Below are positions 48,766-60,245 of a stretch of DNA of 64,000 nucleotides, piece after piece. The DNA is from Diploscapter coronatus. Taxonomy: Eukaryota > Nematoda > Chromadorea > Rhabditida > Rhabditidae. A program made the position numbers and the translations under genes. The stretch covers positions 44,105,201 to 44,169,200 of the forward strand of contig OZ038422.1 of the NCBI GenBank assembly GCA_964036155.1. The letters are read 5' to 3'. Every line of letters begins with the position of its first letter. Position 1 is the first letter of the stretch. The notes beneath the pieces were generated by a model. That model was given only the letters and a program-made list of their open reading frames with translations. It was not told the DNA's origin and did not search any database.

Positions 48766-49992
48766 ATGTCTGTGACGGAAGTTTATTCGCTCGACGAAAT
48801 AAACTCACTGCTCAATGGGTTGTCCTCCACCCAGTTGATGATTATCGATTTTACCGCTGACTGGTGCGGACCCAGCAGGTAGTTTTATTTATTTTGAAAG
48901 TTCATAGATAATTGGAAAAAATTGCGTTGGTTTTGAAAGACTGAACTTTAAAAAAAAAAAACTAAATTTATATTATTATTTTTTTCATATCCATCGCCCC
49001 GGTCTACGAACAACTCTCTAACCAATACCCGAACGCCAAGTTTCTTAGGGTCAATATTGACAAAGCGATAAGTGCGATTTGTTTTTTTTTTCTAAAAATA
49101 AAAATAATTTTCAGATGTCATGTTACAATATGGGGTGCAGTCGGTGCCTACGTTTGTTTTTCTGAAGAACAAAACCGAGGTCGGACGAGTGAATGGCTCT
49201 AGTCGTGATAAATTGGTTGCGGCTATTACCCAGTAATTTTAGCTATTTGTACTTTTAAAAAATTATTTTTAAAGTTGTACTTTTTAATCAGACTTGCAAA
49301 GACTCGTCATCATCTCTAAGCATTTCATGAGGAATAGTCATGAAAACTGGCTGGAGATAATTCACCAAATAAGGCATAATGCAGTTCGAGAAATTTGCAA
49401 TACTTTTTTCGAATATGTTTGTTGTTGTTGTTGTTTGTTTTTTTAATTTAGATTTTTAAAAATATTTTTTTCTCCCAGGCACTATTCGGACGCCGCCTTG
49501 GAGCAACAGTTTCCCCAGCAATTTGCTGCAGTCTCGAAATCGGTATTTTTTAATGTTTTTTTATTAAAAATATACAATATATTAAAAAATTAAACGAATA
49601 AACTAGACAGACTACGCAGCCCACTTTATTTTTAAAAATTTCAACATTTTTCTGTCATGAATCTGCTCCAATCTCTTTTAGTATTCTTCTTGAGTTCAAT
49701 ATCATGTTAATTAACAATCGAAAACAGCGTCATTACCCTGTACACCCTATTCGCACAAAATTAAAATGGCATCGATGTACCGAAACTGCTATACTAATTT
49801 AATAATTTTACGCAAAAATTGTCGAAATTTTGAAATGTTTTTCTAACCTTCCAATAAGTCGAAATTCAACAAGGAATCGTGATTCGTAACCTATTCACCG
49901 AGCTCTTTAATATGAACCTAATTTCAAACCTGAGTGCCGACATTCCAGAGTTTGACACTGACACTGATGATGCTGCAGCGCTAGTTTCGTAA
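48766..49992 (+). CDS. Thioredoxin-like protein with CGPS active site (gene or decaying copy)
   Basis: Exons in frame: 48766-48878, 48989-49067, 49114-49232, 49479-49542 and 49858-49992; about 169 residues. The fold marks are clear: LMIIDFTADWCGPSR, IAPVYEQL, FLRVNIDKA, and the cis-proline segment QSVPTFVFLKNKTEVG. The active site is CGPS, not CGPC, so the resolving cysteine is lost and only monothiol chemistry would be possible. The C-terminal 60 residues end in an acidic stretch (EFDTDTDDAA) and are not recognised; no PITH domain is seen. The first intron seems to end TTTCAT, the second to start ATAAGT and end TTTTCA, the fourth to end AATAA; only the third is a clean GT-AG. Either it is spliced unusually or it is a degenerating copy. 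A dispersed repeat lies just upstream and another copy in the last intron. Confidence 0.5.
49604..49695. repeat. Dispersed repeat, copy 2
   Basis: Direct-orientation relative of 48580-48708, sharing CGCAGCCCACTTTATTTTT and TTTTTCTGTCATGAAT. It sits in the last intron of the thioredoxin-like gene. Confidence 0.7.
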
Positions 49993-50971
49993 GAATGGGG
50001 TCATCTGGAATGTCTGTTTGAGTGTTGCTATTTGGTGCAAAATTTTTTCAACTCCCTCTAATTTTCCTGAGCTTACCATAATTTTTTTTATGAAAATGGA
50101 CTTCAGATTCGTGGTCTACGCATTCGAATTGACCTTTCTAATGAAGCAAATTTTCTTTAAAATAATTTTTCGAGCGCTTTATATTATGAAATTATATATG
50201 CGTTATATGAGAGAGGAAGTAGGGAAGGACAGTTCCAAACAAGGAGAGAACTTGAGGCAATGAAGCAAAGAGCAGAGCGATTTTTTCATGATTATACGAA
50301 TTTGTAGGTGATAATCAGTCAACTCAAATTCCCTCTGACATTCGAGTTCCAAACGCATTTTATCCTCCTTAATTGTGTGATAAGCCAAGTGTTTCATCGC
50401 TAGTTTCAGAATTCCTTTCTTTAATAGGCATTTTTTACTCAGTTTTATGCGCCTCTTTATGACGAATAGATTTTATGAACCTCTTCAGGACTATAATTTG
50501 TATCGCAAATATGAATTCGGCTGAAATTCTCTGATACGAACAGTATTCTTTTGCAATTATTTATTATTGTTACGGTTCCTATTTTTGTAGAATTTAGAAT
50601 TGATTATTTGCGCATTCTAGAAATCATGAAAAAGAACTTGTCTCCTTGATATCGATGATTCCTGTAGGGATATTGGCGTGAGTATCTATCACAAGCGCGA
50701 ACAAATTTAAAGATGTTGTCATTCTTACAACATCACATTTCATAAGTCTGAGAGGAATAAATTTAATATTTCGAATTAGGCTATAGATTTTCGTAAAATC
50801 TGAACTTCATCAAACTAACTTGGACGCGAAATTTAGTTGAATTTGAACACCTCGTAGTAAAAGAGAGTCATTAGAGTTTGTCGCTAAATCGTCATTTCGA
50901 GCAATCGCGTTCATCATTTTCAAATATTATCAACAAACAAATTCAATGGCTTCCAGACCTGGGACTCGAGG
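49993..50971. other. Intergenic before IF gene C
   Basis: AT-rich, no conserved coding. An upstream ATG at 50946 is out of frame with the IF-C start and opens only a short frame. Confidence 0.5.
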
Positions 50972-53900
50972 ATGAGCCAGAGAAGCGGGACACACACACC
51001 TCTTTCGTCTCGATCCGCCTCAATCGCGTCCGGACGTGAACCGGCTGATTCTGTAGGGGTCATTGAGACTAGGTGGCCTTTACAGGCTGACGAGCAAGTA
51101 CATGAGCACAGACAGGAATCCGAGAAAATTATACAGGGCACCACGGTTTATTCTTCATCACAGGGCAAAATTGAGACCAGTCATACAGAGGTTCGTAAGG
51201 TTATCATTAAGTACGGGTCAATGAAGAATCTGATTCGTTACGATCTCGATTTTTTTTGGAAAAATCATTACTATTCGAACTAAAAAATTTGGATAGTAAT
51301 TTCTATTTTGAAAAATTTCAAAAATCAATATAAAATCCTTATTGTGTCTCATCCTGCTTTAAATTGATATATGAAATTTGCGTCATTTCCATGAGTATGA
51401 AAAGAAAGTTAAAATTATCCAAGAAAGTTGAGAGTTGTTAAGCTGTTTCCAGATTACCTTGCCAGAGGAAAAATCATAATATCATTTCAGGATACCTATC
51501 ACAAGAGTGCTCAATATTCGTCAGGCCAAGAGCCTCAAATAGAAAGTTACGGTCATCATTCTCAAACGATCGAAAGTCATCAGTAAGTTGTATCAGTTCA
51601 ATCAGATCATGCTCATTACTTCAGCGATCAAGGATCGCATTCTCAACTTCGATCAACCGGTGCATCTGGCAATCTTCAGTAAGTGGTTATTAATTGCCTA
51701 ATTTAAACTTTATATGTGAGTTAAGAAATCTCAAATATGCAAGTAATTAAAAAAGGGTTAAACATACTTTCTTTCTAACCTTCTTCACCCTATTTTAGTT
51801 GCCTGTAGATGTGTTGACAGTACAGTGAATTTTCTGCACTATATGGTCCACATTAAAGATTTTCAAATAACATTTTCATATATGTCCGTTCCAAATTTTA
51901 CGTTTATACTTTGGTTCTTATCTTTGCAACCTTATATGCATACGAGATTAAAAGTAATATTTCAAAAAGGAACGATTGAAAATTTAAGAGGTCACGAGTC
52001 TCATACTGGTACGACAGTACACTCGCATATCAGTCAGCAACATTCTGAAGGTAATAAATCTATCATGTTATAGTCTAATTTATTTATATGCTTATAAAAA
52101 CTAGCGATAAATTAGCAGTCTTTCGCTTCTTTGATACTCTGTGCAAATTCAGTGCCAGGTTGTTTTCCTGCCTTCTCTTCTGTAATCAGTCAATTAGTTG
52201 TTTGCATTTCCCATTTTGTGATTCGTTTTGCGTTTTGCGTTCTGCTTTTATTGCCAAAGAGTTTCAAATTGTCCCGCTTTGTCATCCGAAAATGCCGAAG
52301 AAAAGACTCTTAAATTAGATCGAAACAAAAGAAAACTTGATAAGGAAAAAGAGAAGGCGCTCAAAGAAAGGAAACTTCTCCTCCAATGAAAAGAAAGGTA
52401 ATGAGAGGGGGCAGATAAGGACAGAGCTACATTCCACACTTCGCTTACTCCATTATCTTACCACATAGAAAACCTCGATTAGCCAAAATATGATTAATAT
52501 CAGGCAGCACTTGAAGTGTAACGAGGGCAGAATCGTAAAATTAATTGCTGAATTGATAAAAAAAAACTGATTCTGCCAAATAAAACCAAACCAAATATCT
52601 GAATCAGTAATGAGACAAAGTAGAGATTTAGAAATTATAAAATTGAATCCGAATAAGAACTAGTGGAAAATCTTTCAAAAACGTGAATCTCACTAATATC
52701 TAATCTGACTCGAACCTTACGAGGAAACTTTCTGAAGTGTTCCCCTCTGGTTTTGGCGATTTTTATGTCATAAGAGTATGTCGATAAATAGATCACGATT
52801 CTGAAGCCAACAAGTGCTGATGTGCGATCGTCCTGTAAGGAAAACGTGAAACTCGTGTGTCTATAGACTATAGTATAGAAAACGCATGATGATTTGTAAT
52901 ATAAATTCCATATGCTATTTTTCATTGAGTAAAATCGTTTTCTGAACTTCCTTCTTGAATGCTCGCACGTCAGAGCTTACGACTTCAGAATCGTGTTCTA
53001 CACATAGAAACACACCTACGAATTTAAATAAAACAAATCAGTGGGGACACACTTCTGAACGTTTTCTTGTCAGTCAAACTAACAAGCAAGGATTTAGGCG
53101 CTGAACAAACGGTCAACTACAATCCATACTCTGACGGAAATGCACCCAATGGAAATAGGGTGCATTCATTCAATTCAAATACAATATAATTACGATTGGG
53201 TTTAGAAAACGCCCCCTGATTGCATCAGAGCTATCGTCGAAGAACGGTACAAGAATTGGGGAACTTTCAAAGAGCTGAACGATAAGTTCGCCAATTACAT
53301 CGAAAGAGTTAGTCCAAAATATACAAAATAACACAAGAAAATATTCAGGTTCGTTTCTTGCAAGCTCAAACCACAGTCATCCAACATTACGGTAAAATTA
53401 TAGGTAATTGGGAAACTCAATTTGTACCCGCAATAAATAGAAACTGGGACGAATTCCTTGGGGTAAGAAGAAAGTTTTAGGACAAATTTATCCATTACTG
53501 TAAATTTTAGAACCAAAGTGTAGTTCTAAGCAATGAAAGAGGCAAAATCCCTTCGCTGGAGGATTCTGAAAACCAACTAAAAAGAACTCTTCATGATATC
53601 ATTGCACAGTAAGTTATGCCGTTTTCATCCAAATCTGACCCTGGTTTTCAATTTTCGAGTGTACGTCGTTGCGCGTAAAATGTGTATCTTACAAAAATGC
53701 TCTTATTCGTTGCATTTAGTAACCAATTTCTTAGATTTTGTATTACTGTCATAACCTAAACTTATGGCATCATCTTATCTTTTTGTCGTTCAACTTGTTA
53801 TTTTCTTTACTTGCCTAGGTACTGAATCTTTGAGATTTGCTAGGTTATAGATTTGTAAAGTTCTATGAAAAATAATGACAACAGACGTGTATAAGATAAG

Positions 53901-56900
53901 AATAGTGACAGAGTTTAGTCTTGAGAGAGGTAGGAGGGCTAGGTAAGGGTAGGGTTGGATAGGATAAGGGTAAGATGAATAAGATATGATTTTATCTTAC
54001 AAAGTGAACTAGAACTTCATTCGAAAGCACATAAACACTCATTTGTTTCCAGGAGATAGGGTTCACTTCGAGGGAAATGAACGATAAGAAAATATACAAG
54101 GGGTACATCGTAAGGAGTTTCTGACAATCGTTTTCTGTAGGTCTGATTCCAATTCTGTCTCAGGAATATTTCAATCATGTGCTGCTCAATTTCGATTTCA
54201 CAATTTTGTTTCGAGTCCAATTCTGAATCAGAATTTTTAAAACTGGGACTCGGATTCTTCAGATCCAAAGCGATTTTATTTTCAGGTATCGGGTCGAACT
54301 TGACAAGTACAATAGACTTCTTGGAGACAATGATGTTGAGCTGAGGGAGCTAGCGAAGCTTAAAGCAGATAGTGAGACAGTCAAAATGCGGATCGACGAA
54401 AGGCAGAAACATGTGGACTTCCTCAAACGGCAAGTCAGCAATACTGCGGCACAACTCAATGACTATACACATGTAAGTACCAAAATTATTGATATCGATA
54501 ATCTGTGATGAAGATACTTTCTCAGAATCGATTCAATGATATGACAAGGTTTATCTTACTAATTAATTAATTATTTCAGCGCATCGCCGATGAACGCTCC
54601 AAGGGAGAAGCCGTGCGTAATCAGGCTCAACACCTTGTGCATAAACTAGACAAAGATATTGAACACTACGTTCATATCTTGAGAGATGAACTTCCTCATA
54701 TCATCGATGAATTGACCAACAAATACAGACACGAATTCAGAGACAAGTTGAGAGATGAGATTGTTCGCATCAGAGAAGACTTCGAGAAGGTTGAAAAAGA
54801 TTTGAAACGAATCTCGCTCATTTTACAATGTTTATATTTAGGTATTGAAGGCAAATGAGATCAATTGGATGGTGATGACAACGGAGAGAAAAGAAATGCT
54901 CGTCACTGAAATCGATAAGTTAAGGCAGTACACGAACAAAAGATTAGCAGAAATTAAAGATATTGAGAAAATAGTCACAGATCTTCCGAAAAAGATAGAA
55001 CAAGAGGCTAATAAGGTAAATTAGAAGAAAAAAGTGAATCTGACTTCAAAGCGACATATGATTTTCCAGAATCTTGATTTGGCTTACCAAATCGACAACA
55101 AACTTACTCGTTCCAATCTGCAGAGTGAAATCTTCGGAGAGCACTGGAGAATTAGAGTAAGTCAAAGAATATATTCCTAAAAAATACAATTTTTCAATTT
55201 AGCAAGTCTACTTTGGAGATGTTGGCATCGAGAAAGAGACTCTGATTAGAGAACTGCAGAAGATCTGTGATGAATACCAAGTAAGGAAGCTCAAACTCAT
55301 CTTTATACGATGATAAACACGATTTCAGACTACCAGCATCGAACTCGAAAAATACCGTCGTCTGCTGGAAAAGAACCACATTCATGTTGGCATCGCCAGT
55401 CAGCCTTCTTCTCAAGAATCCAGCACTCCTTCTGTTTCTCATGTAACTGAAAGAGAAGCGCAGATTGGTGCAAGTAGAAGTGGAAGTCAGAGTCAAACCA
55501 TTGGACACGGAGTCGGGTACGGCAAGAGCGAAACCGGACTAGGAGTTACACCAGCTGGAAGGATCTACAGAGACAGTGGCAGAGGATCTGTATCTTCAGT
55601 CTCATCCAGCCACTATGGATATCAGAAGACAACAGCTGAACAACATGATATTGGCGGTGGAATCTACACTGCTGAAGCACAGAGAGGGCAAGGCACAAGC
55701 GATGGACATTCTCATGTGATTGGGGATGAAGTTCACAAGCAAACTCACGATATTAGAAGTGGTGCAGCGTCTCATTCTGGAAGCACTTACGAACATGACA
55801 TCAGAAGAGGAAGCGAGACTCATGTGATTGGACAAGGAACGGATCTCCGAAGAGGAAGCGAGACCCATGTGATTGGACAGGGAACGGATCTCCGAAGAGG
55901 AAGCGAGACCCATGTGATTGGACAGGGAACGGATCTCCGAAGAGGAAGCGAGACTCATGTGATTAGACAAGGAACGGATCTTCGAAGAGGAAGCGAGACT
56001 CATGTGATTGGACAAGGAACGGACATTAGAAGAGGAAGCGAAACTCATGTGATTGGACAAGGAACGGATCTCCGAAGGGGAAGCGAGACTCATGTGATTA
56101 GACAGGGGGTTGCGCTTTCTGAAGGATCAGAACACAGCATTGGTCATAGAACTGAACCGTCGTCAGACTCAGAACATACTGCGGGCCATGGAACACGACA
56201 TTCAACTGGCTCGCACGGCTACGACATCAGAAGAGGAAGCGAGACTCATGTAATTGGACAGGGAACGGATCTTCGAAGAGGAAGCGAGACCCATGTGATT
56301 GGACAGGGAACGGATCTCCGAAGAGGAAGCGAGACCCATGTGATTGGACAAGGATCGGATCTCCGAAGAGGAAGCGAGACTCATGTGATTGGCCAAGGAA
56401 CGGATCTTCGAAGAGGAAGCGAGACCCATGTGATTGGACAGGGAACGGATCTCCGAAGAGGAAGCGAGACCCATGTGATTGGACAGGGAACGGATCTCCG
56501 AAGAGGAAGCGAGACCCATGTGATTGGACAGGGAACGGATCTCCGAAGGGGAAGCGAGACGCATGTGATTGGCCAAGGAACGGACATTAGAAGAGGAAGC
56601 GAAACTCATGTGATTGGACAAGGATCGGACATTAGAAGAGGAAGCGAGACTCATGTGATTGGCCAAGGAACGGACATCAGAAGAGGAAGCGAGACTCATG
56701 TGATTGGCCAAGGAACGGATCTCCGAAGGGGAAGCGAGACTCATGTGATTAGACAGGGGGTTGCGCTTTCTGAAGGATCAGAACACAGCATTGGTCATAG
56801 AACTGAACCGTCGTCAGACTCAGAACATACTACGGGCCATGGAACACGACGTTCAACTGGCTCGCACGGCTACGACATCAGAAGAGGAAGCGAGACTCAT

Positions 56901-58112
56901 GTGATTGGCCAAGGAACGGATCTCCGAAGGGGAAGCGAGACGCATGTGATTGGACAGGGAACGGATCTCCGAAGAGGAAGCGAGACCCATGTAATTGGAC
57001 AGGGAACGGATCTCCGAAGGGGAAGCGAGACGCATGTGATTGGCCAAGGAACGGATCTCCGAAGGGGAAGCGAGACTCATGTGATTGGACAGGGAGTTGC
57101 GCTTTCTGAAGGATCAGAACACAGCATTGGTCATAGAACTGAACCATCGTCAGACTCAGAACATACTACGGGCCATGGAACACGACGTTCAACTGGCTCT
57201 CACGGCTACGACATCGGCCATGGAGCACAAACCTCGGGATCATCCAGACACAGCATGAGCCATGGAGTAGATACTCACGGATCGGGCTCAGGATATCAAC
57301 CTTATGCACCAGCAGAAGGACATCGTGAACGACATGATACTAAAGGTAAAATCAGCTCTAGAAAACTTTGATCACAACTAGAGGTGCACGAAATCTTGAT
57401 TTGAAAACTTTTAATTCGAAGTCGAAGTCGGGATTTTATTTTCAAAATATCAAAATTGAAATTTGAATTTAAAAATTTTCGAAGTCGAAGTCGATTCAGA
57501 ATTCAAAAATCGTTCGATGTAAAATTCGAAATTTCTGCACCTCTGATCAAAACAGCTAATTTTAGCGAGTAATGCGAGTAGTGCCGGAGAGACAACTGCA
57601 ACTGTGCGATTCAGAATCCGTCGAAGCGGCAAAGTCACTTTTACTGTAGAAAATGAAAGTTACTTGATGAGAAAATGAATTTCTATTTAGCGTCCCGTTG
57701 GAAATCACTATGTGATAGTCGAAAACCGCGGCAATGTCGAAGTCGACATTTCTCGCTGGAGAATCGAAGAAATAGTCAATGAAAATCGCAGAGGACAGTT
57801 CTTCTTCCCCGAAGGAACAATTCTCCTGCCAAAGAAAGAAGTCAAGGCAAGCTCATAAAATAGAAAAGATAAAAATGATCTTTCCCAATTTTCGATATTC
57901 GGACGTAGCTTCGAACGCGATGCAGCATTAGAATCAGGATCGCACGTATTCAGAGCGATTGAGCAATATTCACTCGGAAATGGAGCCCAATGCATCCTTG
58001 TTAACAATGGTGGAGAGGTAAACGGTTTTCATTGAAATAAAACTTCAAAGACTCATTTTAGCAAGTTTCGTGGCAAATCATCGAGAATTGCTCTCATCCC
58101 AAGCAGTTCTAA
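50972..58112 (+). CDS. Intermediate filament protein C with giant repeat insert and lamin-type tail
   Basis: Eighteen exons: 50972-51190, 51491-51582, 51625-51678, 51989-52050, 53098-53159, 53206-53307, 53349-53462, 53511-53608, 54286-54472, 54580-54789, 54842-55015, 55070-55156, 55203-55280, 55329-57345, 57566-57645, 57691-57846, 57895-58017 and 58062-58112; about 1321 residues. A long His/Gln/Ser-rich head precedes the rod, which starts ELNDKFANYIERVRFLQAQ and ends IELEKYRRLLEKNH. The 2017-base exon then encodes a hydrophilic insert of about 650 residues with 24 copies of a 15-residue repeat. The lamin-tail domain follows (ATVRFRIRRSGKVTFT, EVDISRWRIEEIV, FFFPEGTILLPKKEVK, ending ENCSHPKQF). 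Exon lengths 114, 98, 187, 174, 80, 156 and 51 match paralogues. The intron 57847-57894 starts GCAAGC and appears to end TTTTCG, neither border being normal. AATAAA lies at 58295. Confidence 0.9.
55797..57215 (+). repeat. 45-bp coding minisatellite with higher-order structure in IF-C
   Basis: Twenty-four copies of RRGSETHVIGQGTDL (T/S and L/I variants, sometimes VIRQG) are arranged in three blocks of 7, 12 and 5. Each block is closed by the same spacer, VALSEGSEHSIGHRTEPSS... ending GSHGYDI, which then restarts the array. The reading frame is kept throughout; antisense frames across it are shadows. Confidence 0.95.
57380..57544. mobile_element. MITE-like element in IF-C intron
   Basis: Terminal inverted repeats AGAGGTGCACGAAAT (57380-57394) and ATTTCTGCACCTCT (57531-57544), flanked on both sides by TGATCA-like sequence. 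The inside has repeated GAAGTCGAAGTCG words. Confidence 0.65.
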
Positions 58113-58450
58113 ACGTCTACCCATCTTTATATGTGTAAATTCTTTCATTCACTTTTATCTTATCCGAATCCAAACAGCTTTCGAATTTATAACTGCCTTC
58201 AAAAATTGTTAAGCCTGCCAATTAGCAATGATTTTCTTCGTTTTATTTTTGCGAATTATCTGTATTTTAAACTGCCAGAAAAATAGCTTTATCAAATAAA
58301 GAATTTTGTTGATATTGACTCTTTTCTGTGGGTTTGGATTTCTCACGACATCGTGATCAGGTGAAATAGGGTGTAATGCTAGATAAGAAATGGCAAGGAA
58401 AAGCTGCCTTGCTATACACGCTATTTTATAGGTTGTGAAGTCGCGAATTA

Positions 58451-59223
58451 TACAGAGTGGCCCACGAATTTTTTAAACCTAGTTTCGTTAAGCGAGTCTC
58501 TTGGGGACATTATTCGGAAAACTTCTAACTGCGCTTCTATTCTACTCGGTGGAATACGCATGAAGATGCATGATTTCACCCTTTCCCAGTTACAGTATAC
58601 CCTGGGCATATACTATGACTTTTCACGATACACGCAGACGAGTCAATTATTTTTCGATTGCAAATCATTCGGAATCAGCATAAAATTCTGGATATTTTAC
58701 ATACCAATTTCATCAAGAAACAAGGTAAAAATTTTCGACTTTTTGCGGCTAAATTCCGTTAGACTCCGCTACCGGTATTGCTATGTATGATTATATCATG
58801 TGGCTTATGACTTTTTACAGGTTGAATATAACACAACTTGAAGAAGCAATTTATTATCATTGAGATGATTTATCTCTAACAAGAGATCGTCTTGGTGGGA
58901 TATTTGGGATTGATGAGGGTAGATGATGGGGGTAGACTTTAGGCAGTCCTAGAGATGATCACCAAGGTAATTTAATACCACTAGTGAATCTTCGGGCTAT
59001 TTATACCCTCCGGCACGGGTATCTCTAATTTTAGATATGTTAATTTTAACGCCAACTAACAAAGTCAATTATTTAGTGTCGTTCTTATATTCTAATATTT
59101 GAATCTCAACATGCGTGTCTCACCGAGTAGAATCGAAGTGTAGTTGGATGTTTCACGAGATAATGCTCCTAAAGAAACTTATTCAGCGAAAATAGATTTG
59201 AAAAATTCGTGGACCACCCTGTA
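58451..59223. mobile_element. Non-autonomous mariner-like element with long terminal inverted repeats
   Basis: The left end TACAGAGTGGCCCACGAATT and right end (reverse complement) TACAGGGTGGTCCACGAATT match. Similarity continues inward for about 130 bases on each side, including CTTC.ATTCTACTCGGTG on both arms. The ends start with TA, the target of Tc1/mariner elements. No transposase frame is visible in the 0.5 kb interior. Confidence 0.75.
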
Positions 59224-59840
59224 CATGTCTTTTTCCAATATTCTTCCTCGGAGTTTCAAATAAGTTTTCCTGAAATGTAGAAGGATCGCTTTATTAAAAT
59301 TTTTCTGTGCATACCAGTAGTATTCAATTGTATAGTTGAAGATTTTCACTCGGAAAAGTATATGCAAATATAGACATTGTAACGATTGAATGATACGAAC
59401 AGTTCATTGATGGCAGGCAGCCGTTACAACTTTCTTTTATGACTGACTGATAGTTGGTCATTTCGAGTGATTCCAGGCAGGAAACCAAGAGAAAAGAGCA
59501 TTTTTGGCCCGGTCATTCATAGGGAGGGGATTTTGATGAGCAAACAACGAATGAGCGGAGTGGACAGAGGGACAGGGCAATGATAACGACCACAATGCAA
59601 CTCATCTCGTAATATTCTATTCCAAGTTGCCATTTCGATTCATCGACTCTTTGAAGCCTCGAATTTTACTATTTTATACGAATTATGGTAAGGCTTTTCA
59701 TGAGTCTAGAACAAATATTTTAATTAAAAAATGATTTATGAACCACGAAAAGGGATAGAGAATTTTGACTCCATAGCTTCGATCGTTTTTGAAAATCAGT
59801 GGGATCGAAAGTCCGACTACAATAGTTCAAAGCTCTATTC

Positions 59841-60050
59841 TACAGTATCGGTCAAAATAAAATTGCACATCACATTTTTCGCCACTGCACTCACTTATAT
59901 TTGTCGGATCGAGCTAAAACTTGGCAGATATACTTGCCCTGATAAAATATGAGTATTTGGCAAGTTTCAGCCCGACTCGATAAATATAAGTGAGTGCAAT
60001 GGCGAAAAATATGAAATATGGTGTGCAATTTTATTTCGATCGGTACTGTA
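59841..60050. mobile_element. 210-bp foldback MITE with TA ends
   Basis: The two halves are reverse complements: TACAGTATCGGTCAAAATAA at the left and its counterpart TTATTTCGATCGGTACTGTA at the right. The inner arms share TTTTTCGCCACTGCACTCAC / GTGAGTGCAATGGCGAAAAA. Typical of a Tc1/mariner-derived MITE; the two antisense small frames over it are artefacts. Confidence 0.85.
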
Positions 60051-60245
60051 TATAACATCAGAATCGCATTTTTCAACTTTTTTCATTGTGTCTTTTTCAC
60101 CTTATCGTTGTTTATCAATGAAAACTTAGGATCGGTTCTTCAGACGTATGCGCACGTCTAAACACAAGAGCATGGAAAATCTCAATGAGTATTCGTCTTA
60201 AACAATCTTACAATAAGTGAGACTAATTTCAGAGCCGATAATCGT

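Larger units (their letters stand above)
58113..60245. other. Gap between IF genes C and D, occupied by two transposon relics
   Basis: IF-C 3' flank, then two inverted-repeat elements (58451-59223 and 59841-60050), and the IF-D leader with ATTTCAG 14 bases before the ATG. No conserved coding. Confidence 0.65.

Noticed and set aside
53900..53990. G-rich GGGTAGGG-like stretch in an IF-C intron
   Set aside because: Short and irregular; not a telomere-type or other tandem repeat.
55602..57147. Long minus-strand reading frames opposite the IF-C repeat
   Set aside because: They are shadows of the 45-bp coding repeat, having the same periodicity and no features of their own.
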